A DNA stretch of 64,000 nucleotides from Bombus terrestris (Eukaryota > Arthropoda > Insecta > Hymenoptera > Apidae). The translations under genes were made by a program, and so were the position numbers. Shown piece by piece: positions 41,644-53,665 of the stretch. The stretch is taken from assembly GCF_910591885.1 (NCBI RefSeq), contig NC_063272.1, forward strand, positions 13,962,364-14,026,363, written 5' to 3'. Position 1 is the stretch's first letter. The number at the start of each line of letters is the position of its first letter. Under the pieces are notes generated by a model. That model did not search any database. It was given only the letters and a program-made list of their open reading frames with translations, and was not told the origin of the DNA.

Positions 41644-44600
41644 GTGAGTCAAGATGTTTTAATTACGAAGCTGTTGTCGTTTATGTAAATATGGGTTTTG
41701 ATGAAACATGTAGCATAGATAGAAATTTATTTCACTCTTTAGATACTGTAACAAGTACTTCCTTTTAGACATTTGTTTAAATTGAACATTTATTCGCATT
41801 TAAATTTTTCATAGATACATGAACATTCGTAGCCTAATAATTACTTAATTTGAGGATACCGTGTTAAATTTTCTAAACCTGTCGTAGGCGTGAAGTTATA
41901 ATCGTTATTGTATCCATTTCGATTACGATTTGCATATGATTGTATCCTCTAAGATTATATACTTTTACTTTAATATTCGCATCAGTACCTGTATCAGTTA
42001 TCAGAATCAGAATCGATCAGTATTCACGTGAAAGATTCAACGAAACAAGTGGTGGAAGATTTAAAAGGTCGAGTTTCTCTACTGGATAGTTCCTTTATCG
42101 TAGCACGGGACTAGTAGCGTCTATACGAGGCGAAATATTATACCGTTACGTGCTGCATCAAGGAGCTCGCTACAGATCTCTGGTACGCAACCTAGGAACC
42201 CATAGAAGCTTACATCCTTACTCGTAGGAGCGGAAAAAGAGAACGACTGGTAGAAGGGGAGTGACGTCCATCGATCGATACCGCAACTACAATGTGTATA
42301 GCTTCGGGATAGACACAGAACGAAGACCCATAATACTTGCTCGCGGGGTATTTAATCTCCGAAGTCTCCGTAATGCTATCGAGGACGATACATCAGGGGA
42401 AAACGATTTATAATTCGTTTGCGGTCGGTGAAAAAATATTCTCCGACCGATCTAGTGTCCTGGCTTGTTCTATGAAACAATTGAATGAATTATGTCGATC
42501 GATGTTATTAGAATTCGCGTTTAGGACTACTGGGTAATTGTAGCTGATTTATCGATTAACAATAACGAGGAGGAAAAACATGATTATAGAATATTTCCTA
42601 CTTTTTACAAGAAAGCAATTTTAAGAATCACTACGTTGGCAATTCTTTAAGTTCAAATATAAATATTTCCATGTTTCTCTACTTCATCTTAATCAAGACA
42701 GACAACGTTTCTATAACCAGAAATTTAATACAATCAGATTTAGCCGCAAATGAAATAACAGAGAAGTATGACACGGAGAAAATTTGAAAACCACAAGGCA
42801 AATCAGGTAAATCCTTCGCTGGTAATTAGAACACGTCTGCATCTCGAAACTGATTACAGCCGGAAGAAGCCGGACATTTATTTAGAGCGAGTGTCGGATG
42901 TCGGAACGAAAGGGGCGAGCAACGCGAATTCGTTTCGTTACTTACATCGTTATCCAATTGCCAAGGGATTTTCTTATTCATCCCGTGGCCGTAATTTTCA
43001 CGAGAAATAATAAGATAACAGAGCCAAAAAAGATACCAGAGACGAAGAGAGATGCAATTTGCTCGGAGGAGCATTGCAATTAGATTTACCGATAGCCACC
43101 GCGATTCCCCAGCATCCAGTCGAACTCTAGTGTGATATTCAACGATACGAGTTGGCTCCGTTTACGAAACAACGCCGCCACCCCAAAAATATCAACTATT
43201 TAAACAATTCCTCTGGATGCGAAGTAAATTGCGCTTCGCTATCCGTTTCACTGGATTATAATCAAAATAGGAGAACTTTAATGCGATTAGTGAAGCCAAC
43301 TTTGAACTGAACAGTAATACAAATGATTAATCGTTTTTATTCACGAAATTAGTATTCGCATGGCGAGAATTCTATTGAAAGTATTCGTTCAAAGAACAGT
43401 CACAGGACGCTGTTAAATAATATTCTCGATAAAACCATTATAGGAATAATGTATTGTACTGGCCAGGCACGGTATATTGAAATTTCTCTAAAACACTCGA
43501 GATTTGTATCGAACAGAAATAACAGTGTGGAAGGACATAGAGAAATATCTACACCGATCCATAAAATAATTCGCGAGTTTATCTCGTGAACAACGATAGA
43601 CGTTCGGCCTGAACAAGCTCTGAATGTTTGAATTCTTGTTTGCAGCTGGCGAAAAAATGGTAACGTTGATCAAACAGGTTGAATTAGAGAGGCATAGGGG
43701 ATGTTAGCCAGATGAAATTGCCTCGAATGCATCGCCATCGTTCGGGCTTGACCTCGAACTTTTTGGAACATGGCGAAGCGACGCGAGAATTCGAATACGC
43801 GGCAAACCGTTGCAAAGGGTAATTTGCTTGGTGGGAAATTTGTTACCGCGGTGACGTTGGTATTTCTGTTCCGTTTTTAATTTCCGCGCTGCACGCTATT
43901 GGTAACACGCGTTGTTTTGCGGTAACCTTTCAATTTTTATTCCAAAGTTTTTCTCGCTCTTTTTCCTCAATTTTTGTCGAGCAAAAGAGGAGAAGGAAGG
44001 GGAAGGACGTTTAGTTGTAGCAAGTTAATGGAATTTTTTATCGCGACAGCAGCAACCAGACCACCGGAAGGCCTTCGCGAAGATCCTCAATTTTTCAACG
44101 AATATATTAAGGCAACTTATACCGTCTTTCTATAAAATGCTGTTTAGTCGCTTTAAAAAGACATTACTCCTGCAAGCAACTCATCGTCCTACAGTGCACC
44201 GGCCCCGGTATTCCAACGAATTCATGAGTTTGTCCGTGGCTTTCGCTCGCCGGGGGACTCTTTTCTTTCAGCGTTACTTGCCATTGTGCGCTTTTTAAAA
44301 AATCTTACAAAGAAATCCCGTATGCTGGAAACCGTCATAAATATTCATTACAATAAAACAAGATGGACTTTTCATTTCAAAGATTGCGCACCACTGATGA
44401 AGATCTAAAAACTCTAAAAACCGTACAAACTAAAAATGTCATGAAACAACAGGTATATCCTAAAATATGTACTTGCTTTCTTTTTCGTCTGTTTCATAAT
44501 ACAATATGCAATACTTTTTTTTTAGCCACAGTAAGTAGCATAAAAGCTAACAATTTGACAAAAATGGATTCATCATATTTTCCCTGCGCGGTCTTTAAAT

Positions 44601-46787
44601 ATTGCAAATATTCATACGGCTGAAATATACCTCGCACAACGTTTCGAATGCTCAATAAAAAAAAGAAAAAGAAACAGTTTACCAGTACCGATGGAAACGA
44701 AACGAGCAACTAACAAATCCAACAACCAGTGCCACTATTTTTTTCTCGATTCCGTAATCAAAATCCTATAGACCAAAATCCTGTAAACTGAAATCACTGC
44801 GGTTGCAAGCTATCGATGAAACGACGCGCGAGATTTCGGTGCGTGTTCGACGGGACGTTCGTTGGAACAATGACGAATATCGTCGTTCTCGACGATGGTC
44901 TGTCAGTAGAATTTGCGGCGATATTTCCAGGGACAGGTTTGTCCCGTCGTCATTGACGCGATACCGTGCCGTCCATGTCGAGGAGACGGTGTTTTTCACA
45001 ATTTTCGACCTTTTACCCGCGTGACCGAAGCGCTGTGCCGGGAAATAAGCCACGGAAGCATAGGCGTGGTGGAAATTGCACGGCATCGTACACCGTTTTG
45101 CGTCGAAACGGCCCCGGCCTGAAGTTCCACGTTTTTTTCGCGTGTTTCACGGGAAAATGATGAACAGAGTTTATACGCGGCAGCGAATTCACGCGACAAA
45201 AATTAGCGCGGCTGGTTTTTACGAGACTCGTAAATAAACGGATTACCGTGAGTGGTTTAGTGCTGACAGATTGACAGCTACGATAAAGAAATTGCTCTCG
45301 TAGTTAATTAATAGGCGATTTTATCTTGCCTTTCCCCCTTCCATTCTTGTGACGTCATTATAATAGCTTGTGGATTGTGGCTTGTCGTTGAACTGAGATA
45401 ATGACGACGCGTCGATGAAAGCAGAGACTGGTTAATTGAATTGCCACGATATTCTTGGTTGTAGGATAGTCACGGATAATCACGTACGACGCGTTCGAGT
45501 ATCCTAATGATCGAAACGTGATTCGTATTAAGGGTCGTCGATCGAAAGTGAGAGAAAAGAAATTCATTTCCCCCGTTGGAATGAGTTTCCGCCGGTGATA
45601 TATTAAACTGAAAGATTATTCTTTTAAATGGACCTCTCCGTATCAACCGGATACAGTGTCTACGTATAAATAAAATAAAAAATAAGAGCATTAAAATTTG
45701 ATATGGTACCTATCACCAATAAAAGCAAAAAACAAAAACCAGAAGTGCTACACAATACTTCAACTTTCAGTGTTCATTAAACGAAACCGAGATTACAATG
45801 ATGTGTATGAAATTTCTTTTTAATTGCACATTTTTTGGTCCACTATTATAGAAAACCGATCGATAGAAACGATCGCGAAGTCGAATGCCACGCTCGATCC
45901 TCCTATCCCCTTGCCTTCGGTCGAGAGGCAATCTTAGTTCAAACGTGGTCGAAGGAAACTGGGTATTTGCATGCCCCGTCCCATAGGGATTCCTGCGGAT
46001 ATCCCTTCGTTGCTTGAGTAATCAAAAAACCTCCCAGCTTTCATACGGTCGTCTCCTCCCCCATCTTCCTCGCCTTGTCTCCTCCCTTTGTGCGTTCAGC
46101 TTTCTATCATGCTTGTTTTCCTTTCGTTTCTTCCCGTTTCTCCGCACGCCTTAATCTCCTGTCTCTCCTCCTCGAGGAAATCCGTGCACGTTTCCATTTC
46201 TGCGAATGCTCTCTGATTTCAAATCGTGACTTTGGTTGACGTGTGGGATTAAAGTTGGAAAAAAAGGGCAGAAGATAATTTAAGGATCATTACGATAAAA
46301 TACTTCGCGCCTTTAGGCAGGCAGTTGATTTAACAGACAGAACTGGTTTGATGAGTAAAAGATTTCTTCTCGTTGAACGTATTAGATTAATACCATAGGT
46401 ACGTTTTATGCGATTGTCCAAAATGGTTTAATAAAGAAAGGAATATTTTAGGATAGAATCCATAAAAAATATCGGAAAATCTTGACTCTTCCGTCAGGAA
46501 AACTTTATTTTTCATTTTCATGTAAAATTTATCTCATCAACATTCCTTTTTGAAGGGATCACAGACGTTTATCGTCTCACTACAAGAATTTACCAAAATA
46601 AATTTTCAAGAACTTTCCATGTTAAAGTAATTTACAATCTTTTCCCTATTTCTACAATAAATCCTTCACGAATATTAAATATTAAATAGGACTAAATGAA
46701 GACGCGGTATCCTCGAAAAGCGCGAACGTTTGCGCCCGAAATCGGTGGTAATCACGTATCTAATTGCCGTTTTTCTGCGTGTTACAG
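41644..46787 (+). other. Intron 3 of the visible receptor gene (5.14 kb, phase 0)
   Basis: Bounded by GTGAGT and GTTACAG. No nested gene was recognised. A GC-richer patch near 44.80-45.20 kb has several overlapping open frames on both strands, with no family resemblance and no splice support. Confidence 0.85.
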
Positions 46788-46841
46788 ATTCTCCAACTGC
46801 AAATGAACGATTACAGATACCACTACATGTTCACCACGTTC
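46788..46841 (+). CDS. KaiR1D: Kainate-type glutamate receptor, 54-base micro-exon
   Basis: This very short exon gives exactly 18 residues, ILQLQMNDYRYHYMFTTF. The (L/A)..QM....YHYMFTT core is the strand around which kainate receptor amino-terminal domains are recognised, so the match is convincing despite the length. Both boundaries are phase 0. The 3' splice site is GCGTGTTACAG and the donor TTC|GTAAGT is near consensus. It joins ...QQFFRA to DIETFDLEDF in the next exon. Skipping it would keep the frame and delete a core strand. Confidence 0.95.
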
Positions 46842-49800
46842 GTAAGTATTGAACATTGCATCGATTTTCCATATCGCGTGTCCACGTGCAGCGATGAAAA
46901 TTACAAACGAATCCTTTTAACCAAGTTCGTTTTAATACGGATTCGCGGAAATTGCTTTAGCTTCTTTGAAATGCCCAGCCTAAAGTACATGTAAATTCGT
47001 TGCTCTCGGTACTTCTCGACTTTTCTCAATGAAACGTCCAGTGGACCAGTGGACCGCCGCACCGATAAATGTATCATCGAGATCTGAATTACGATTTTAG
47101 TAATCTCAATGCAAACGCTTAATTGGCGTTCCTTGATGTTTTTATGGAAAAATAAATTTTTATAAAAATTAGTGAACGTTATCGAATACGTTAATTAGGT
47201 TTATCGTTAAATACACGAATGATCTCATTTTTCTCTTCTCTTTAAATCGAGCTGGTTCAAAGCTTGACAAACGTTGCAGAGTTTATTTAAGCGGAAGGTT
47301 TCAGTTTCAACGGCAAACCGAAGCAATCCTGAAATTAAACGTCAATTCGGTGTCAAAACGCACCAGTAGTTCACTCGATTTATGTTTTTTTTTTTCCAGA
47401 GCATCCTGTTTTCCCTTGTCCTCGTCCATGCTTCACTTGGAATTCGAGCATAGACTGTGTCCGACTGCCGCGCTGGAAAAACATTGCCGATAGATATTTC
47501 GAGCACTTTCACGAATAATTTCGAATGAAATTACAGGATTTTCGACAGTGACTCGGTACATCTGGTTTCGAAATGCCATTCATCGGAAACGTTCGGAATT
47601 TTTGAACACGCGCCGCTGCTCGTTAAAATCAATGAAAAGTATTATGAAAAAAAATATGTATCACGAATATTCAAAATGATACGCTGACAGTATCTTCCAT
47701 GAATTAAAACAGATATAAAGAGAAGTCAAAAAAGAGTGTGATTTGGAAGTATCGTATTTGCAACGAATCTATAAAGCAAAGCAGACTTAAAAATATGTGT
47801 TTTTATAAACGTTTACATAAATATCGGATTGCATATTTAATTAGACCATCGTTAAACTGTCAGGATTCGAGAAACGTGACAGGGTATTAAATCGTGTAGC
47901 CACGTTCCACGATCGCGTACGAATCGACAAACATTTGAATGAGTTTCCCTATAAGATACGGAGCATCGGTATGTAATCCGCTTTAAGGGTCGGATCGTAC
48001 ATCCACAGGACGATTAATGATTGAAAATATGCAAGTTCGTGTCGAAGTTTAATGTTTAATGAGGAATCGAGACGTTACAATTTGATGCGTTTCCGTGTAT
48101 CATCAATTACTGCTAATGGCCTTTTACCATAGCTAGAATTGGGCAATGTATCAGAAGACGAAGATAAACAAAAGTACTCAAACAATTTATGATTAAATTG
48201 AAAGATATACAATATTATATAACAAACAATTAGCGTAAAATGTTATGTGACAAATCCTTTCCACACACTTCTGTTTGATTTTTCAAAAGTCTGCGTTGCT
48301 TACATTTTCAATTTATTTATTTCTCTATTTTCGCTTATTTGTTTATACTCTTGCTTTTCTTAGACATTGTTTATTTACACGCTCGGTTTGTTTATATCTT
48401 GTTACCTGTTTATTTATCTTCTGTATAAGGTAGAACGTGTTTATCAAACTTTAACAAGAGTTCGCGAGTTTCCTACGAAAATAGGTATCGATGTGGAGAT
48501 GTTTACTTGTATTCAGACGGGTGAAATAACGTCCTCGTTAGTTGACAAGTTGATCCGACAGGATGAAACTGGCTGATAATTATGACATTTATTAACAGGC
48601 AAACGTTGACCGAAATAATTATTCACGATCAAACATAGAACGTTCGAGCAAGGCGAGGACAGTGTAACAAAGGGTCGTCTATGAATTTCACACGAGTGAC
48701 GGGGCGACCATTGTTAATGTTGCACGTGCCTCGCACAGTGGTTCGGTATTACCTTTATAATTGTCGATCATTGGAAACGCTACTCTGTGTCAGTCGTTCG
48801 AATTTGGAACATGGCGAGTCCATTAATATTATGTCGAATGAAACTTTTCGATAGCATGACACCAGAATCCAAGAATCATATTCTTGTGTAGCAAAATGGT
48901 GATAGGTTTATTTATTGAGGAAGTTAAGTAAGAAAGAACAAAAGATAAAATATTGAGAAATCTCTCTCATCAAACAATCTTTTCATATATCATGACGCTG
49001 TTTACTAATTTTAATAAGTCTGCGAAATTACTCAGAATATTAACTTGAATAGCATGCGTGTATTTCAAAATCATCGACGTCAGTGAAATATACCGTATTC
49101 TATGTAGAATCATTTTTATCAAAATGGATGTTAACATTAATTAGTCTTCACGTAGCTCCACATGAAATATTTTACTAATGTCGTAGTCCAAAGTGACGAT
49201 TGCTTAGATAATAGTCTTTCGAATATATCGCAAATTCTCGAATAAACTGGTAGGTATTTGAAGCGTAGAATCAAAGAGATGAATCTTAATTGAGTTCTAG
49301 TTCAGTTTTGATTGAGAATTAAGCGTCTCGTATACGAGCAATGATTGCATTCTAATACGTTCTAGATTAAGTCAACTTAAATTCTGTTTGCGTCTCTGAG
49401 TACTGCTGTTTTTCATCAACATTGCCGTGATACTATTGATTCATCTATATTTTCTTCAAAGTAATTTAGTATCCTACTTTTTAATTGATTTATTTTGTAA
49501 AAAGATATCTTCCTGATAGTTCAGAGGAAGAAGCAGTTTCATTTTTCCTATCTGAATGATCCGTGGAATTTAATACATAGTAGACAATAAGCATCATATG
49601 TCAACGGAACTGTAATTGCTGATCACGTGTGACTCAGCTGCCGGAGGTTCTGACATCCAAGTTTAACGCAGGTTCTGTCTAATTGCCGTTAAACTATCTC
49701 GAAACTATTGTGCGCATGCCGCGTATTAGATATATTATGCGTGCATCCTATGTATATCATAACGCTATTAAACTAAGCAAATCAACGTTCAGCACGCGTC

Positions 49801-51038
49801 ACGTGTCTGTAATTCTTCAAAATCCATCGTCGATGTGTTAACAAGATTTGCATACACATTCTGGATTCTGAATTCCCAAGTGGAGTTCGACTCTCGCTCT
49901 TATCATTCTCCCAGGACACGGAATCGCAATAGGAATTCTTCAACGTGTTCCATTTCGGAACACGTTACATAAACATAACCACGAGTCGTCGAATAAATCA
50001 CTCACCCGGAACATTGATGGTTTACGACGACAGACTTGTTCACGATATTACGACTTGAAGCAAGAAAAACGTATTTGCAAGAGGAAAAGAAAGACGAAAA
50101 TCGGTAAAAACGACATAGAAGATCAGTTGGGAGTCGACGGAAGTTCGTTGGATGCGGAAAGCAGCTTTGTCTGTCGGGTTTCTCGTCACAACATAGGTTT
50201 CCAACCTTTTTAGTTCACTTTGTTTACCTTAACGATTTTCCCGGAGCGATACACATCACTCTGTAATAATAATAATTATAAATCATATCCAACTGGATTC
50301 TTTCGCGAATTAAGTCTCGAAAAAGTTGGTCCAGTCGACAGGAATTGAAAGAGAAGCAACTAAGCTTCCGTAGACCCCGTAATAATTGTGCAGTTCGCAA
50401 TAATGTTTTTCTTCAATTCAGAAACCATTTCATTCGGTCGGATAAGGTACCTCTGGCTGGAAAAAGTTCAATAGATTTTCGTTGACAAAGGAAACTCGCC
50501 CGATGTTGGACCGTATTCCTAAAAGAAACTGGGTTTCCCAAGTTATAGAAAGGATCGGTTGCAACAGGATGATTTTCAACGGAATCGTAATCGGTCGAAC
50601 GCGTCCAATATTGGAGAATACAGTAGCAACTATATCAGAGTTTTATTAACAGAGTATATTACGTGAGTTTATCTAGTGCGGGCGTGACTGTTGCAGACAA
50701 CGTTCCATTCTGGCGCAATAAAGTGCGTCGAACGAGGGTAACGCGTTATTGACGGTTTTGCTTTGATGTTCGATCCGTAAAAATAACGAATTGGAAGTAT
50801 AATAAAAATGCGGTGAAAGTTGCGTGAAAACTAATCCTTCGATAATTAATTTCAGGTATAATAATTCGTGAAAGTATTCAAACACTTGCAGAAACCCTCT
50901 ATGAATGTATTATGACACACTATAACACTTATAGGAAACATTAAAAAGTTTCATTGCCAATTAAGGTGATTGATCGAATACTTTCGCGAATCACTCCACA
51001 TGCACTTGGACTAAGATGGGAAAAATATGGTTCTATAG
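46842..51038 (+). other. Intron 4 of the visible receptor gene (4.20 kb, phase 0)
   Basis: Bounded by GTAAGT and TTCTATAG. AT-rich sequence with no recognisable gene, mobile element or tandem repeat. A T run lies near 47388-47397. Confidence 0.85.
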
Positions 51039-51203
51039 GACATAGAGACGTTCGATTTGGAGGATTTCAAGTACAACAGTGTTAACATGACTGCGTTTCG
51101 TCTGGTGGACCTGGAGGAACCGAAGGTTGCCGAAGTTTTGCGGCAGATGGAACGCTTCCAACCGATTGGCCACGCGATCCTCAACAAAACCGGAGTTATA
51201 CAG
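51039..51203 (+). CDS. KaiR1D: Kainate-type glutamate receptor, lobe 2 exon with DLEDF..NSVNMTAFR
   Basis: This exon encodes 55 residues starting DIETFDLEDFKYNSVNMTAF and ending HAILNKTGVIQ. DLE.F.YN.VN(M/I)TAFR is a well-conserved feature of the kainate receptor amino-terminal domain, and NMT is a possible glycosylation site, as is NKT near the end. The middle (LVDLEEPKVAEVLRQMERF) is a surface helix. Both boundaries are phase 0. The 3' splice site is GGTTCTATAG|GAC. The donor is CAG|GTTGGT, weaker than the others because positions +3 to +6 depart from GTRAGT. The exon is kept because the next exon continues the family alignment exactly. Confidence 0.94.
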
Positions 51204-53512
51204 GTTGGTTGAAAGTTCAAGTAACTCTGTGGTATGCTCGCCACCGGAAATCGCTATCTATCGTCCCAGAACTCGTCTGTTCGTTGCTTTCTTGTCTGTC
51301 GAAACGGAAAACGGTTTTCTGGTTTCTCACAATACAATCGCGCGAAGTTTAAGAAATAAGAGCCGATGCCTCGGCATTCTTTCGCAGGGATGTTGACTTA
51401 AACCGCGTAACGCGAAAATATCGCGCATGACTGGACAAGAGACAGCGCCCACAGGCTAAAAGCAGTTTCGGGCGGAGAAATAATTTTTGTAGAAAAGAAA
51501 GAGTAGATATGGCGTAAGAAAAGTAGCGTGAAATCGACTCTGGATCTTTATCAGTGTTCCATTTAATCTTGCGATTAGGAAAATTGGGAAACTTTTCTTT
51601 GCGATCTACGTGAAATACACAAGGGATAAATTATGTATCTATGTACTTCTTCTTCACATATATCGATCCAACTATCAGTTATTAAAACATAATGTTACGG
51701 TAAACATTTTCTCACGAAATTACTCTCACTAAATAAAAATTCTACACGAAATTACGAGAAAGCTTCTCAAAGATTTTACAAGCTTCTCCGAAAATTCGAA
51801 GAATACAATAAAACATTAAAAACCCCCTGTCTTTCTCTACAAACGTGATACGTATCAACGAATAAAATATAATATTTCACACCATTTGCACTAAAAATTT
51901 GTCCATAAATGTACCCTTGGAACATAGAGGGAAGTGTCCCTCTTAAAACGTCGTACTTTGTGTGAAGTCGATACGACAACAAGTTGCCGAGATATAAACC
52001 TTCAAAGCAACCGTGTACGGCTAGATAAGATAGCGAATGGGGATGCTGCGCGAAATTCCAGGAAAGTGGCGTGACCTAGTTTCAGTTCTGGGAACTGCGT
52101 GCGTAGCGGGTATGTAGTGGTAATGAAAAGACACGCTGTGTCATTGTCCTGCATTGACCATCGCGCACGTGGCGCGCTTGAGATAGGTCAGTGTTTTTGG
52201 TGCGAGAGAGGCAGATACATCGAGCCATCAAAAATTACGGTGCGATTTGGACGATGATATCTCGGAAATGGATCGTCCGATTTGAATAAAACGAAAGCGA
52301 TTTTAAAGAGGGAGATTTACAGATTCTAATGGCATCAGTTTCGATGATGGATAGCCATTTTCGAATGAGTTATAGAACAGAGAAAGAACGGCATAGTCTG
52401 AGTTTCTAATCGCCTCAGATTATTCTACTTCAAATTATTGATTAACCATGAATGAAACGCTATATCGCGGGTTAACACATCGTATAATGAGGAATATGCA
52501 TGTATGCGAGTAAATTGAGATTTTATGCGGGATAAAGTCTAGAAAATTATTGAAATCGGCTCGTACACTCGGTAGAAAAACGAATACGTTTGCATTAAAA
52601 GTTCCATACAATAAGGCTATTTCGATCACGAAATTAATATGGTAAATCTATTTAATTAGTTCGATATTTATGGAAATTGGCCTGTATGTGTGTTCTATCA
52701 TGCTCCGTTAATTCGCTAGCGTTTCGCTGCAATTTACGTCTTTATTGATATTACTTGTTAATATATAATTTTCGTTCAGTGAGCCAAACACTGTTTTCTC
52801 CCTACTCAGTGAAAATTAAAGTGTAACATAAAATCACAACGTATACTGTACACAGGAAGTATTAAACTGGTAGAAATGACGAAGGAAAAGAGCAGACAGA
52901 ACTATCGACAAGTCAATTTCTAGCTGTTTTGTCAGCATTTTCAGTAATTAAATGAAACTCGTGGCGAAAATTGCAACGAAATTAAGACCGCTCGATCGAC
53001 CGCGCTCGAAACACGGCCTAGTTTCCTCGTAAGAGCTTTAACAATCACGGATGGATTTTTTATTTGGAGTGTTCTTCGCATACAAAACAAAAGTTCTCGA
53101 TCAAAAAAGTGTAATCGTTACCTAATTTTAACAAACTTTCTAACTCCATTGAGAATAAAGTTCCTGTGCTGCGGTAAACACTTACAACGAACAATTTGAA
53201 TTCGTAGATTCAATAATTTTCGAACGATAGATTTGAAGTGTGATTCAAAAAGATCTCTAAACTCCTTTCGTCGTTCTGTCGAAATCTCGTGTACCACTTT
53301 TAGCGTTCATTATTCGATAAATTTACTTCACTGTAAATCGACAATGGAGTTTACAAAGTAAAGTAAACCTCTACTGTTAAGAGGAACTTTTACAGAGTTT
53401 TCCACTCATCTAACTAACTTTATCCAAAAACGATATACTGTATCTTAAGTCAAGGAAATCGAGATGCATGAACGCAAACAACTTTTCACAAGAGGGGAAA
53501 CGTATGTTTCAG
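51204..53512 (+). other. Intron 5 of the visible receptor gene (2.31 kb, phase 0)
   Basis: Bounded by GTTGGT and TTTCAG. This is the shortest of the visible introns. No gene or repeat was recognised in it. Confidence 0.85.
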
Positions 53513-53665
53513 GCAGAACCAGCTTTAGTGTACGACAGCGTGCAGGTTTTCGCGCACGGTTTGGCAGCGTTGGATCGCAGCCACGACCTCAGGCCTGCCA
53601 ATTTATCGTGCGAGAAAGAGGAGCCTTGGGACGACGGTCTGTCCCTTTACAACTACATTAACGCC
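53513..53665 (+). CDS. KaiR1D: Kainate-type glutamate receptor, last visible amino-terminal domain exon
   Basis: This exon encodes 51 residues beginning AEPALVYDSVQVFAHGLAAL and ending DGLSLYNYINA. The pattern (E/A)(S/P)AL(M/V)(Y/F)DSV..FA.GL, followed by LSC, PW.DG.SLYN.IN, is the typical close of the amino-terminal domain before the segment that leads to the ligand-binding core. NLS is a possible glycosylation site. The 3' splice site is ATGTTTCAG|GCA and the donor is GCC|GTACGT, both phase 0. In the family the next residues are a GLTG motif and a link to the S1 half of the ligand-binding domain. No such exon was found between here and 64000, so the rest of the gene is outside the window. 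Confidence 0.95.

Noticed and set aside
44803..45199. Cluster of overlapping frames on both strands within intron 3
   Set aside because: A CpG-rich local patch explains the lack of stops, with no splice evidence or family resemblance.
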